From the NCBI RefSeq assembly GCF_016625195.1, contig NZ_JACVUP010000009.1, positions 1-64,000 of the forward strand: a stretch of 64,000 bases of DNA. Reading direction: 5' to 3'. This document shows, one piece after another, positions 32,283 to 41,664 of this stretch. The stretch comes from Erwinia sp. S63 (GTDB lineage: Bacteria; Pseudomonadota; Gammaproteobacteria; Enterobacterales; Enterobacteriaceae). Under the pieces are notes generated by a model. The model was given only the letters and a program-made list of their open reading frames with translations, searched no databases and was not told the DNA's origin. The position numbers were made by a program, and so were the translations under genes. The stretch's first letter is position 1. Each line of letters opens with the position of its first letter.

Positions 32283-32776
32283 ATTCAAAAACCTCTGGAT
32301 ACTTAACCTTATCCAGGAGGGAAGAGGTCTAAGAATTTTTGGTCGTGATAGGAAAACGAAGTCCCTCGAACAAAGAATGATTTTAAATTTGAACTGAAGA
32401 GATGCATATCGGTTTAATCTAAAACGTAATCCGACTGTTTTTCATACGGCCATTTCGGTGACAGCCATTGATTTCTTACAGCTCTTCACGCTGAGCATTA
32501 ATGCCAAATTTCTGAAACTAACCCTTTAACGCTGATGTCAGATAAGAATTCACCGTCGTTTAAATAAAAACACTTTCGATTTGTCATTTAAAATTATTGT
32601 CATGGAATAGGGACATATTGCTTTGAAGTGTTTCGACACATCAGTATTCCCTGCTAATTTTTGGCATTCATTACGATTGCGCAGATGGAGCAGCACTTGC
32701 CGCTGGCTTCTGCCGTGACGATTGATTTTAAACCTCAGGGATTAGCCCTGATTGCCGGATAATTTAAGGACAGATA
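32283..32776. other. AT-rich divergent intergenic region, no gene seen
   Basis: About 490 bp, much more AT-rich than its flanks. Must contain the promoters of the phosphatase (minus) and the inositol-monophosphatase-family gene (plus). No open frame with a ribosome site and no long repeat was found. Confidence 0.5.
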
Positions 32777-33577
32777 ATGAGTGACACCGTAAATGAAGCA
32801 CTGCTGGCACGTTTGATTTTGGCAGAGAAAGTGGCACGCGCAGGGGGCGAGAAGGCGCTGGAGTATTTCCATCATCGCGACACGCTGGTGGTCGAGACCA
32901 AATATGATCTGCAGGATGTGGTGTCGCGCGCTGACCGTGAAGTCGAGCAGATGATCGATCAGCAGATTCGCGCCCAGTTTGCCGACGACGGTTTCCTGGG
33001 GGAAGAGTACGGATTGCAGGAAGGCACATCGGGATACACCTGGGTAGTGGATCCGATTGATGGCACCAGCCCGTTTTTGAACGGCATGCCTAACTGGTGT
33101 GTCTCGGTGGCGGTGCTGCACGACGGTGTGCCAGTGATCGGGGTGATCTATGCGCCAACTTATCAGGAGTGCTATGTGGCGGCACTGGGGCAAGGCGCAA
33201 CCTTGAATGGGCGTCGTTTACAGGTTGATCCAACTCGCACGCTGCAAAACCATGTCACTGGCTTTGGCGCTAACAGCCACGTTAGCCCTGTTGAAGTTGG
33301 CAATATTCTGGCCTCATTGCTGGAGGCCGGGGGCAACTTTATCCGTATCGGCTCTGGCGCACTGATGCTGGCGTGGGTAGCCGCTGGCCGCGTAGTGGGC
33401 TATTACGAACCTTATATGCACGCATGGGATTGTCTGGCGGGCTACTGCCTGGTGAAAGAGGCGGGCGGCTGGTATCACCCGTTCAATACCGAAGGCGAAC
33501 GTTTGCTGAAAGGCGCTCAGGTGCTGGCGGTGGCGCCTGGCGCAGAAGCTGATTTGAAACGGATTGCGGGAATTTAA
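32777..33577 (+). CDS. Inositol-monophosphatase-family phosphatase
   Basis: 266 aa. Metal-binding motifs of the family in order: FLGEEYG (Glu), WVVDPIDGTSPFLNGMPNWCVSVA (DPIDGT), and C-terminal YMHAWDCLAGYCLVKEAGG (AWD). Cytoplasmic Mg2+-dependent phosphatase. Relatives act on inositol-1-phosphate, histidinol phosphate or PAP-type substrates; the sequence alone does not choose between them. AAGGACAG precedes the ATG. Ends in a good intrinsic terminator, so monocistronic. Confidence 0.88.
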   Translation: MSDTVNEALLARLILAEKVARAGGEKALEYFHHRDTLVVETKYDLQDVVSRADREVEQMIDQQIRAQFADDGFLGEEYGLQEGTSGYTWVVDPIDGTSPFLNGMPNWCVSVAVLHDGVPVIGVIYAPTYQECYVAALGQGATLNGRRLQVDPTRTLQNHVTGFGANSHVSPVEVGNILASLLEAGGNFIRIGSGALMLAWVAAGRVVGYYEPYMHAWDCLAGYCLVKEAGGWYHPFNTEGERLLKGAQVLAVAPGAEADLKRIAGI

Positions 33578-33590
33578 GCCTTATCCTCGC

Positions 33591-33623
33591 TGCCGGAAGC
33601 CGTTGCAGCAGCGACTTCCGGCA
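33591..33623 (+). terminator. Intrinsic terminator after the IMPase-family gene
   Basis: TGCCGGAAG (33591-33599) pairs with CTTCCGGCA (33615-33623); the sequence then reads ATCGTTTTTC. Good stem plus U-tract. Confidence 0.75.
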
Positions 33624-33735
33624 ATCGTTTTTCAAAATCGGCAAGGATGCGAATCAGCCTTCACACCCCAGCAGCATTGCAATTCGACTCTGGCGATGCT
33701 GTTATAACCCATCGCCATATTTACCGGGTTATCGT

Positions 33736-34536
33736 GTGTCGCTCTCCTCATCAGAATGGTTTAGCCGTAATGGCATTGAATGTTCGCGCGTGAACGCCAC
33801 TGGCAGCCGCTTTCCGCGTCATCTGCATGACGAATATGTAATTTGCGCTAATCTCAGCGGGCGCGAAGAGATTTGGCTCGATGGCAAAGTTTCTGACGTG
33901 TTTGCCGGGCAGGTAACGATTTATAATCCCAGCGCGATTCAGTCCTCCTTATTCAGCAATGACCCGGTGAGTTTTATCAGTATCCACTTGCCGCAGGCGA
34001 TCTTATCCGAAATGTTTGCCACCACCGTTGCGCCCGCTTTGCGCGAAGGGGTGTTCCATGACGCGCGGTTGTTTCAGGCGATCACTGAATTCGACCAGGC
34101 CGCGCGCGCAGGAGATGAGTTACTGCTGGAACAACAGCTGCTGTGGCTGTGTGGTGAACTGCTCGACGATAAAGAGAGTGCCGAGCAGGGGGAAGTGCAG
34201 ATTATCGAACAGGTAAAGCAGTTTCTTGGTGAACACTTGCACGAGAAGCCGCAACTGGATGCGCTGGCGCAACGGGCCGGGATGAGTAAATATTATCTGG
34301 TGCGTCGTTTCACCCAGCTCACCGGGTTGCCACCGTTGCAATATCACATGCAATTGCGGCTACAGCAGGCGCGGGAACTGTTGCGCCGCCGGGTACATCC
34401 GCAGGAGGCCGCGCTGCAACTGGGTTTTTACGATCAGAGCCACTTCATTAATGCCTTTCGCAAAGTGATGGGCACCACGCCACACCATTACGCGCAGCAG
34501 ATTGCTTCAGCCCAGAACAAACTCCCGATAGCCTGA
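33736..34536 (+). CDS. AraC-family regulator, probably of the adjacent LysE-type exporter
   Basis: 266 aa. N-terminal AraC ligand-binding cupin (FPRHLHDEYVICANLSGREEIWLDGK, VTIYNPSAIQSS) and C-terminal HTH_18 (PQLDALAQRAGMSKYYLVRRFTQLTGLPPLQYHMQLRLQQARELL and AALQLGFYDQSHFINAFRKVMGTTPHHYAQQ). GTG start at 33736 is preferred because the next ATGs lie inside the cupin domain. Convergent overlap of 30 bp with the LysE gene on the other strand. Confidence 0.88.
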   Translation: MSLSSSEWFSRNGIECSRVNATGSRFPRHLHDEYVICANLSGREEIWLDGKVSDVFAGQVTIYNPSAIQSSLFSNDPVSFISIHLPQAILSEMFATTVAPALREGVFHDARLFQAITEFDQAARAGDELLLEQQLLWLCGELLDDKESAEQGEVQIIEQVKQFLGEHLHEKPQLDALAQRAGMSKYYLVRRFTQLTGLPPLQYHMQLRLQQARELLRRRVHPQEAALQLGFYDQSHFINAFRKVMGTTPHHYAQQIASAQNKLPIA

Positions 34537-35145
34537 CACCATCACATAGGCGGCGAAATAGCAGAAGATCAGCGCCGAGGCGAGATAGGAGTATTTCAAC
34601 AGGCGCTGCCCCAACAGCTTGCCGCCCATGCTGCCCACCAGGCACAACACGCAGGTCCAGACCACTCCCGCGATAAAGAACCCACCGAGGAAAGAAGAGG
34701 TGGCATTGACGCTGCCGTGCCCCATGCGAGCAATCAGTGCACCGCCCACGCTGGCAAACCACAAAATCGCCGTGGGAGATGACATCGCCAGCACCACGCC
34801 ACGGCTGAATTCGCGCAGTAACGAACGATAAGGCTGTTGCTCCGCTGGGGGTAACGCCGCGTCTTTACGCAGTGCAGCGATCAACATTTTACCTGCGAAC
34901 CACAGCAGTAATAATCCACCGCCAATCCACAACACCCAGCGTACCGCCGTAAACTGCAACACCACCGCCATGCCAGCCAGCGCCAGCAGCGCATAAATCA
35001 GGTCGCCAATGCAGGTGCCAATCCCTAACCAAAAGCCGTGAAAATAGCCGCGCTGCATCGCGAGGGTAATCATGGCGATATTGGCCAGCCCAATATCAAG
35101 ACACAGCGATAAACTCAGCAGAAAACCATTTGAAAACTGCAGCAT
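34507..35145 (-). CDS. LysE/RhtB-family amino-acid exporter
   Basis: 212 aa, about six transmembrane helices, the family's normal size. N-terminal FLLSLSLCLDIGLANIAMITLAMQRGYFHGFWLGIGTCIGDLIYALLALAG is the conserved LysE first-helix region; the later GVVLAMSSPTAILWFASVGG carries the P-x-x-(I/L)-x-(F/W)-(W/F) element. ATG 35145 is used rather than an in-frame codon at 35196. Likely exports an amino acid or derivative; the AraC gene at its 3' side is its probable regulator. Confidence 0.88.
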   Translation of the reverse strand: MLQFSNGFLLSLSLCLDIGLANIAMITLAMQRGYFHGFWLGIGTCIGDLIYALLALAGMAVVLQFTAVRWVLWIGGGLLLLWFAGKMLIAALRKDAALPPAEQQPYRSLLREFSRGVVLAMSSPTAILWFASVGGALIARMGHGSVNATSSFLGGFFIAGVVWTCVLCLVGSMGGKLLGQRLLKYSYLASALIFCYFAAYVMVSGYREFVLG

Positions 35146-35340
35146 AGCAACAAGCCTGTCCTTATTTTTTCTGTGAGCGGCATTAAACCACGGCACGAAT
35201 CACACTGTATTGGAAAGAATTGCGCCACAGCGTCCGGAGCACCACGGCATGCGCTACAGGATGAATCGTCTCAGCGTCTGGTTTTCTCGCCGTCGCAATT
35301 ATGTTTATATGCATCCATCTGCCATCAACGACCAAACGCC

Positions 35341-36198
35341 ATGAATCTTCGGGAAAAAATTGTCGGCCAGTTCAGTGAGCTGTCACCAGAACTGCAGCGA
35401 GCGGCTGAGTTCTCTCTGCAAAATGCCAATCAGCTGGTGGTGCAATCGATGCGTGCGTTTGCCGTTGAAGCCGGTGTCAAACCCGCCACACTGCTGCGAC
35501 TGGCGCAACGTTTGGGCTACAACGGTTGGGGCGAACTGAAAGATGCCTTTATTGATGACATTGGTCTGCGCAATGATACATACGTATCTAAGGCCGAGAA
35601 ACTGATCGCCAAAGGAACACAGCCGCAGCTGTATGATGAAGTGTTTAGCGCGCATCAGGCCAATCTGGCCTTTACGCAAAACGAAAATCAGGCGGAAATG
35701 GAACAAGCTGTGACCCTGCTCGATGCGGCTGATAACGTGTATATCTGCGGCTTTCGCGCCAGTTTTCCCATCGCCTGGTCACTGTTTTATGTTTACCGAC
35801 TCTTCAATCGCCAGGTCTCGTTGATTGATGGCCTCGCCAGTAATATCGAAGTATTTACCCGCGAACTCACCGCGCAGGATTGTGTGCTGCTGACCAGCTT
35901 TGCGCCTTATTCCCGTGAGTCACTGGATGTGCTGCACGCCGCGCAGCAGGCAGGGGCAAAGATTATCGCGATTACCGATTCACCGGTTTCCCCGCTGGCG
36001 CAGGCCGCCGACTGCACCCTGTTATTCTCTATCGACAGTCCGTCGTTCTTCCCCTCAGTGGTCTCTGGCATGGGGCTGGCAGAGTGTTTGCTGGCAATGC
36101 TGGTGGCACGCCATGGCCGTGAGGCCGTGAGTAAAATCGAAAATGCTGAACGCTATCTGATTGAATCAGGTGCTTATGTGGTGCCTGGCAAATCCTGA
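35341..36198 (+). CDS. RpiR/MurR-family transcriptional regulator
   Basis: 285 aa from ATG 35341; a longer frame to 35173 covers promoter DNA. HTH_6 domain (LREKIVGQFSELSPELQRAAEFSLQNANQLVVQSMRAFAVEAGVKPATLLRLAQRLGYNGWGELKDAF) followed by a SIS domain with VYICGFRASFPIAWSLFYVYRLF and DCVLLTSFAPYSRESLDVLHAA. The SIS loop departs from a classic sugar-phosphate site (FAPYSRES), and the operon it precedes handles an amino compound, so the effector may not be a sugar. Lies 128 bp upstream of the aminotransferase, which is its likely target. Confidence 0.88.
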   Translation: MNLREKIVGQFSELSPELQRAAEFSLQNANQLVVQSMRAFAVEAGVKPATLLRLAQRLGYNGWGELKDAFIDDIGLRNDTYVSKAEKLIAKGTQPQLYDEVFSAHQANLAFTQNENQAEMEQAVTLLDAADNVYICGFRASFPIAWSLFYVYRLFNRQVSLIDGLASNIEVFTRELTAQDCVLLTSFAPYSRESLDVLHAAQQAGAKIIAITDSPVSPLAQAADCTLLFSIDSPSFFPSVVSGMGLAECLLAMLVARHGREAVSKIENAERYLIESGAYVVPGKS

Positions 36199-36201
36199 GA
36201 A

Positions 36202-36249
36202 ATGATTCGTTTGTATCTGTCATAAGAAAATAGAATGCATGTGAATCAT
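36202..36249. promoter_or_regulatory. Candidate operator region before the aminotransferase operon
   Basis: ATGATTC (36202-36208) and GAATCAT (36243-36249) are inverted copies about four helical turns apart in the 128-bp gap. A third GAATC occurs near 36274. Weak evidence for regulator binding. Confidence 0.25.
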
Positions 36250-36326
36250 TATTGCATTGACGTGATCCAAATGAATCCTGCAAGATGCGCTTAATCACCG
36301 CAGCGTATTCAGGAGCAGGACCCAGT

Positions 36327-37655
36327 ATGAGCCACATTATTCACCGCAGTTTGCGCAGCACGCCCGCCGTGGCTGCTCGCGCCGAAGGGGCGTACATCTT
36401 CGATACACAAGGAAAGCAGTATCTTGACGCCTGCGGTGGTGCCGCTGTTTCCTGTTTGGGGCATGCACATCCTGATGTGTTGGCCGCGATGCATCGCCAA
36501 ATCGACCAACTGGCTTACGCTCATACCAGCTTCTTTACCAGTGACACCGTTGAACAACTTGCCGAACACCTGACGCGCACTGCGCCTGGCGATCTCAACT
36601 ACGCCTATTTCGTTTCCGGCGGTTCGGAAGCCGTGGAAACCGCGCTGAAATTAGCGCGTCAGTATTTCGTCGAAATCGGCCAGCCGTCACGCACCAAATT
36701 TATTGCGCGTAAGCAGAGCTATCATGGCAATACGCTGGGTGCGCTGGCCGTTGGCGGCAATGAGTGGCGTCGGCGCCAGTTTGCGCCATTGCTGATTGAC
36801 GTGATTCGCGTCTCAGCCTGTAACGAATATCGCGATCGTCGCGCTGATGAGACGCAGCAGCAATACACCACGCGCCTGCTTAACGAGCTGGAACAGGCGA
36901 TTGTTGATGCCGGTCCAGAAACCATCATTGGCTTCTGCGCGGAGACCGTGGTGGGTGCCACCACCGGCGCCACGCCGCCGACGCCGGGTTATCTGAAAGG
37001 CGTACGTGCGCTGTGCGACAAATACGGCATCCTGTATATCGCCGATGAAGTGATGTGCGGCATGGGGCGCACCGGCACGCTGCACGCGTTTGAACAAGAT
37101 GACGTGGTGCCGGATCTGGTCACCATCGCCAAAGGGTTGGGCGGCGGTTATCAGCCGATTGGTGCGGTGCTGGCCAGCGAAAAGATCGTCTCAGCACTCC
37201 AGTCGGGCAGTGGTCTGTTCCAGCACGGTCATACTTACATTTGCCACGCTACGGCGGCTTCAGCGGCACTGGCGGTCCAGCAGGTGATTGAACGCGACAA
37301 CCTGCTCGATGCGGTGAAGCAGCAGGGCACGTATCTGCAAAATGCTTTGCGTGAAGTGCTGGGCGCATTGCAGCATGTGGGCGACACACGTGGGCGCGGC
37401 TTATTTGCCGGCGTGGAACTGGTGCGCGATAAAGAGAGTAAAACCCCGTTCGATCCCGCCCTGAAATTGCATGCCGGGATCAAAGCTAACTGTATGTCAC
37501 GCGGCCTGATGGTGTATCCGATGGGCGGAACCATCGACGGGCAGTATGGCGACCACATCCTGATTGCTCCGCCATTTATTATTACGCCGAGCCAGCTCGA
37601 TTTTGTGGTCGATACGCTGGCGACTGTGATTCGTGAAGAGACCGGTAAATTATGA
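36327..37655 (+). CDS. Class III aminotransferase (PLP-dependent)
   Basis: 442 aa. PLP motifs: CGGAAVSCLGHAHPDVL, YFVSGGSEAVETALKLARQYF, YHGNTLGALAVGG, LYIADEVMCGMGRTG (cofactor Asp) and VTIAKGLGGGYQPIGAVL with the Schiff-base Lys in AKGLGGGYQP. This is the omega-amino-acid/4-aminobutyrate class that moves a terminal amino group to a keto acid. AGGAG precedes ATG 36327. First structural gene of a seven-kb catabolic set; overlaps the next gene by 4 bp. Confidence 0.92.
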   Translation: MSHIIHRSLRSTPAVAARAEGAYIFDTQGKQYLDACGGAAVSCLGHAHPDVLAAMHRQIDQLAYAHTSFFTSDTVEQLAEHLTRTAPGDLNYAYFVSGGSEAVETALKLARQYFVEIGQPSRTKFIARKQSYHGNTLGALAVGGNEWRRRQFAPLLIDVIRVSACNEYRDRRADETQQQYTTRLLNELEQAIVDAGPETIIGFCAETVVGATTGATPPTPGYLKGVRALCDKYGILYIADEVMCGMGRTGTLHAFEQDDVVPDLVTIAKGLGGGYQPIGAVLASEKIVSALQSGSGLFQHGHTYICHATAASAALAVQQVIERDNLLDAVKQQGTYLQNALREVLGALQHVGDTRGRGLFAGVELVRDKESKTPFDPALKLHAGIKANCMSRGLMVYPMGGTIDGQYGDHILIAPPFIITPSQLDFVVDTLATVIREETGKL

Positions 37656-38206
37656 TTAATCGTTTGCCGCCGCTGGCGGAGCACGAGTGGGACGACCAGC
37701 AACGTCCACTGGCAGAAGAGATCATTAACGGGCCACGTGGTGCGCTGCTTCCACCCTTTGAACCACTGCTGCGCAGCCCTGAGCTGATGGCACACGCGCA
37801 GCGCATGGGAGAGTACCTGCGCTATCGCAGCGCGCTCGGTCAGCGTTTATCGGAGCTGGCGATTCTCATGACGGCGCGTCATTGGTCGCAGCCGGTGGAG
37901 TGGGCGATTCATGCCCCGATAGCACGTGAGAAGGGTATCTCTGCCGCCGCCGTGCAGGCCATTAATGAGAAGCGCCTGCCGGATGACTTACAGCCGGATG
38001 AGTGGGTGATTTACCACTTTTGCCAGCAACTGCATCAACAGCAAAAAGTCACTGACGCCACCTGGCAGCAAGCCATCGATTTATGGGGTGAAAAGGGCGT
38101 AGTGGATCTGATTGGTATCAACGGTTATTACAGCTTCCTCTCGATGATCATGAACGGCGCACAGACGCCGGTACCCGAAACACGGGATGATATCATCCCG
38201 GCATAA
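37652..38206 (+). CDS. Carboxymuconolactone-decarboxylase-like (CMD/AhpD-fold) protein
   Basis: 184 aa. CMD fold: RSPELMAHAQRMGEYLRYRSALGQRLSELAILMTARHWSQPVEWAIHAPIARE and VVDLIGINGYYSFLSMIMN. The AhpD CxxC redox pair is absent; the position reads ARHWSQPVEW, so it is not a thiol peroxidase but a CMD-like protein with a His/Trp-containing site. Start codon overlaps the aminotransferase stop (ATGA). Function in this pathway is unknown. Confidence 0.82.
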   Translation: MINRLPPLAEHEWDDQQRPLAEEIINGPRGALLPPFEPLLRSPELMAHAQRMGEYLRYRSALGQRLSELAILMTARHWSQPVEWAIHAPIAREKGISAAAVQAINEKRLPDDLQPDEWVIYHFCQQLHQQQKVTDATWQQAIDLWGEKGVVDLIGINGYYSFLSMIMNGAQTPVPETRDDIIPA

Positions 38207-38335
38207 GCCGTCGTTTTCATCAGGGCGTGATCGGATGCGCCCTGAATATCAAATGGATTTATCTTCTTACTCCCGCCGAAATATTTCGCTGGGTGACATT
38301 CATCGCACATTATTTCACTGACGCTGAGGGTTATT

Positions 38336-39088
38336 ATGTCTGCATTATTCTCTAAATTAAAAGTTACGTTAGCATTGGTTGCTTGTTCAGCCAGTTTTGT
38401 TGCAGCAGCGCAAGATAAATTAACCGTCGGTGTGGATACCGCATTTGTCCCGTTCGAATTTAAACAAGGTGATAAATACGTCGGCTTTGATATCGATTTA
38501 TGGGATGCCATTGCGAAGAAAATGCACGTTAGCTACGAATTACGCCCGATGGATTTTGGTGGGTTAATTCCGGGCTTGCAATCGCGTAATCTGGATGTGG
38601 CGATGGCGGGCATTACCATTACGGATGCGCGTAAACAAGTTGTAGATTTCAGTGAAGGATATTATGACGCCGATTTATTGATGGCGGTTAAAAGCAGTGA
38701 TAATTCCATCACTAAATTTAGCGATTTATCGGGTAAGAAAGTAGGCCTCAAGCAAGGCACCGCCGCTGCCAGCTTTATGAAAAGCAAATATAAAGCGGAC
38801 TACGTTGAGTTCCCTAATATCGATAACGCCTATCTTGACCTGCAAGCCGGTAATCTGGACGCTGTGGTGCATGACTCACCGAACGTGCTCTATTACGTAA
38901 AAACGGCAGGCGATGGCAAAGTGAAATCCACCGGTGAAACCGACAGCATTCTGCCACAGCAGTATGGCTTTGCGATACAGAAGAACAGCAGCTTAACGCC
39001 TAAGGTGAATGCTGCGTTGCAGGCACTGCGCGCTGATGGCACTTACAGCAAGATCTACGTGAAGTGGTTTGCCAAACAGCCTAAATAA
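38336..39088 (+). CDS. Polar amino-acid ABC substrate-binding protein (GlnH-like)
   Basis: 250 aa with signal peptide (SKLKVTLALVACSASFVAAAQ). Typical SBP_bac_3 segments: LTVGVDTAFVPFEFK, KYVGFDIDLWDAIAKKM, MDFGGLIPGLQSRNLDVAMAGITITDARKQVVDFSEGYY and GLKQGTAAASFMKSK. Closest in pattern to GlnH. Strong GAGGG site before the ATG. First gene of the SBP-permease-ATPase set. Confidence 0.9.
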   Translation: MSALFSKLKVTLALVACSASFVAAAQDKLTVGVDTAFVPFEFKQGDKYVGFDIDLWDAIAKKMHVSYELRPMDFGGLIPGLQSRNLDVAMAGITITDARKQVVDFSEGYYDADLLMAVKSSDNSITKFSDLSGKKVGLKQGTAAASFMKSKYKADYVEFPNIDNAYLDLQAGNLDAVVHDSPNVLYYVKTAGDGKVKSTGETDSILPQQYGFAIQKNSSLTPKVNAALQALRADGTYSKIYVKWFAKQPK

Positions 39089-39139
39089 TCCCGCCAGGCC
39101 GGTGCACACCAGCCTCGTTTCGCTTTTACGGGTTGAAAG

Positions 39140-39796
39140 ATGAATTTCGAAAGTAAATATATTTGGGAGTCCCTCCCGCTGCTGTTAAAGGGATTACAGT
39201 TAACGCTGATTATTTCGCTATCAGGCTTAGTGGGTGGTTTTATTATTGGTTTGCTGGCGGGCACCTGTCGTGCATTAGGCGGTAGAATATCAAAAACACT
39301 TTCGCTGGTGTTTGTTGAATTAATCCGTGGTACGCCAATTATGGTGCAGGTGATGTTTATCTATTTTGCATTGCCAATGGTGTTACCGATTCGTATCGAC
39401 CCGGTGACCGCTGCAATCGTAACCATTGTGATTAACTCTGGTGCCTATATTGCAGAGATTACGCGCGGTGCGATCCTCTCCATTAATAAAGGTTTCAAAG
39501 AAGCCAGTCTGGCAATGGGATTATCACAGCGCAGTACCGTATTACACGTTATTATGCCGCTGGCGCTGCGTCGTATGATCCCCGCTTTAGGCAATCAGTG
39601 GATTATTAGTATCAAAGACACGTCGCTGTTTATTGTGATTGGCGTAGCGGAATTAACTCGCCAGGGGCAAGAGATTATTGCCGGTAACTTCCGCGCATTG
39701 GAAGTCTGGACAGCGGTGGCGATGATTTATCTGCTGGTGACGTTATGCCTGAGTTTCCTGCTGAAGCAACTGGAGAAAAGGATTCATATTTTATGA
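39140..39796 (+). CDS. Polar amino-acid ABC permease (GlnP-like)
   Basis: 218 aa with about five transmembrane helices. HisMQ/GlnP motifs: [46 protein letters not shown] and the EAA loop [11 protein letters not shown]-like [32 protein letters not shown]. Only one permease is present, so it would act as a homodimer as GlnP does. ATG overlaps the ATPase gene by 4 bp. Confidence 0.92.
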   Translation: MNFESKYIWESLPLLLKGLQLTLIISLSGLVGGFIIGLLAGTCRALGGRISKTLSLVFVELIRGTPIMVQVMFIYFALPMVLPIRIDPVTAAIVTIVINSGAYIAEITRGAILSINKGFKEASLAMGLSQRSTVLHVIMPLALRRMIPALGNQWIISIKDTSLFIVIGVAELTRQGQEIIAGNFRALEVWTAVAMIYLLVTLCLSFLLKQLEKRIHIL

Positions 39797-40521
39797 GCAT
39801 GGTTGAATTTAGCGCGGTGTCGAAGCGTTTCGGCACCACTCAGGTACTGCACGACATCAATTTAAAGATTGAAAGCGGTGAAGTGGTGGTGATTATTGGG
39901 CCATCGGGATCGGGTAAATCGACGCTGCTACGCTGCATCAATAAACTCGAAGAGATCTCTTCCGGTACACTGCTGGTGGCAGGCATGCATATCACCGATC
40001 CGCACGCCAATGAGTGCGATATTCGCCGCGAGGCGGGCATGGTATTTCAGCAATTCCATTTGTTCCCGCACCTCACCGCGTTGGAAAACGTGATGTTTGG
40101 TCCGATTCGCGTGCGCAAGCAGAGCAAAGCCGCGGCACGTGAACAGGCGATGGCACTGTTGGATCGTGTGGGTTTGCGTGAGCGCGCCAATCACTATCCG
40201 TCTGAACTCTCAGGCGGTCAGCAGCAGCGAGTGGCGATTGCACGTGCGTTAGCGGTTAAGCCGAAGATGATGCTGTTTGATGAGCCAACCTCAGCTCTCG
40301 ACCCAGAATTGCGCCACGAAGTTTTGAAAGTGATGCAATCACTGGCTGAAGAGGGCATGACGATGGTGATTGTGACGCATGAAATCGGCTTTGCCCGAGA
40401 TGTGGCCTCACGTCTGATCTTTATTGATGGCGGCACCATTGCCGAAGATGGTTCACCTGATATGCTGCTTACCGCGAGCAGCAACCCGCGTCTGAAAGAA
40501 TTCTTGCAACACGTATCCTGA
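39793..40521 (+). CDS. Polar amino-acid ABC ATPase (GlnQ-like)
   Basis: 242 aa. Walker [10 protein letters not shown], signature [15 protein letters not shown], Walker [15 protein letters not shown] and the H-loop [13 protein letters not shown]: a complete ABC ATPase of the GlnQ/HisP type, which powers uptake with the preceding permease. ATG 39793 overlaps the permease stop (ATGA); an internal ATG at 39799 is also possible. Followed after 21 bp by the C45 hydrolase. Confidence 0.94.
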   Translation: MSMVEFSAVSKRFGTTQVLHDINLKIESGEVVVIIGPSGSGKSTLLRCINKLEEISSGTLLVAGMHITDPHANECDIRREAGMVFQQFHLFPHLTALENVMFGPIRVRKQSKAAAREQAMALLDRVGLRERANHYPSELSGGQQQRVAIARALAVKPKMMLFDEPTSALDPELRHEVLKVMQSLAEEGMTMVIVTHEIGFARDVASRLIFIDGGTIAEDGSPDMLLTASSNPRLKEFLQHVS

Positions 40522-40542
40522 CCAGAAGTGAACGATAACAAT

Positions 40543-41562
40543 ATGAAAAAACTCGTAATCCGTGGTTCCGCCTTCGAAATTGGCCAGCAACTGGGTGAAT
40601 TCGGCCGTGATGCCTGGCACCAAAAGCTGACGCTTACCGCCCTTTGGCAGACGGTGACGGCCATGAAAGACACCGACCAAACGGTGGCCATGCGCGCGCT
40701 GGTCCAGGCGCACTATCCGCTGATTTGGCAAGAGCTGGAAGGGCTGGCTGAGGGTTTGCAGGCACCGATTGATGAGGTGTTTGCCTGGAACTGCCGTGGC
40801 GATCTGGTGCGTTCAACCTCGGATGGATGTACCACCGTCGCGGGTCAAAGTGCTGATGGCGTGTTAACGATTGCGCACAACGAAGATGGTTTTCCTCAAT
40901 TACGCAATGACTGTGCCATCGTCAGCATCAGCCCAGAACACGGCCTGGCCTTTACCAGCTTTGCTTATCCGGGTTCGATTTGCGGTCATACGATTGCCGT
41001 CAATGAGAAGGGCGTGGTGAATACGGTGAATAATATTCGTGCGCTGTATCGCCCTGAAGGCATGCCACGCCAGGTTCTGGCCCGCGCCGCGCTAAATGCG
41101 GCTACGCTGGACGAGGCCATCGCGATTCTGACCGCATCACCGCGCGCCGGATCGTTCCACCATACGCTGGGACAGATGGGCGATAGCCGTCTGTTTAGCG
41201 TGGAAGCCACGGGTTCGGGTTGCTCCGTAACGCAACTGACCGGAGTGTTCGCCCATGCCAATCACCTGATTCATCCGCAACTTGATGACGTTGAACAGGT
41301 CGTTACCGCCAGCTCCGGCTCACGGCAGCAGCGGTTAATTGAGTGGCTGGAGACGCAAACACAGCTGGATGGCGATGCAGCAAAAGCGATTCTCTTTGAC
41401 CAGCATGATGCCGTGCTGCCCATTTATCGCCTTTCGCCGAACGATCCGGATGAAGAGAACACCCTGGCGACAGCGGTATTTACGCTGCATGCCAAACAGG
41501 TGGACTGGCAGATATTTACCTTGAATCGTGATGAGCCAGAATTTAAAGGCACGATTTCCTAA
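40543..41562 (+). CDS. C45-family acyltransferase/amidohydrolase (Ntn-type, penicillin-acyltransferase-like)
   Basis: 339 aa. The maturation site is SDGCTTVAG: self-cleavage before Cys96 would create an N-terminal nucleophile, as in isopenicillin N acyltransferase (beta chain begins CTT). Further family stretches are IAHNEDGFPQ, GSICGHTIAVNEKGVVNTVNNI and FAHANHLIHP. C45 enzymes cleave or transfer acyl groups on N-acyl amino acids and related amides. Last gene of the aminotransferase operon, so it may release a free amino compound from an N-acylated precursor (inference). ATG 40543 is called; GTG 40528 is possible. Confidence 0.85.
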   Translation: MKKLVIRGSAFEIGQQLGEFGRDAWHQKLTLTALWQTVTAMKDTDQTVAMRALVQAHYPLIWQELEGLAEGLQAPIDEVFAWNCRGDLVRSTSDGCTTVAGQSADGVLTIAHNEDGFPQLRNDCAIVSISPEHGLAFTSFAYPGSICGHTIAVNEKGVVNTVNNIRALYRPEGMPRQVLARAALNAATLDEAIAILTASPRAGSFHHTLGQMGDSRLFSVEATGSGCSVTQLTGVFAHANHLIHPQLDDVEQVVTASSGSRQQRLIEWLETQTQLDGDAAKAILFDQHDAVLPIYRLSPNDPDEENTLATAVFTLHAKQVDWQIFTLNRDEPEFKGTIS

Positions 41563-41664
41563 AAACTAATCTGCTATATTGTGAACCCGGTCACCCTGGC
41601 CGGGCGCTATTCAAATTAATCCCACTATAGTCGTTAAACATTCCGATTATGGTGGGGTACGAAA

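Noticed and set aside
38221-38244. Hairpin after the CMD-like gene (CAGGGCG/CGCCCTG) as a terminator
   Set aside because: Stem of 7 bp with a 10-nt loop and no U-tract; the downstream transporter genes appear to belong with the same pathway, so termination is doubtful.
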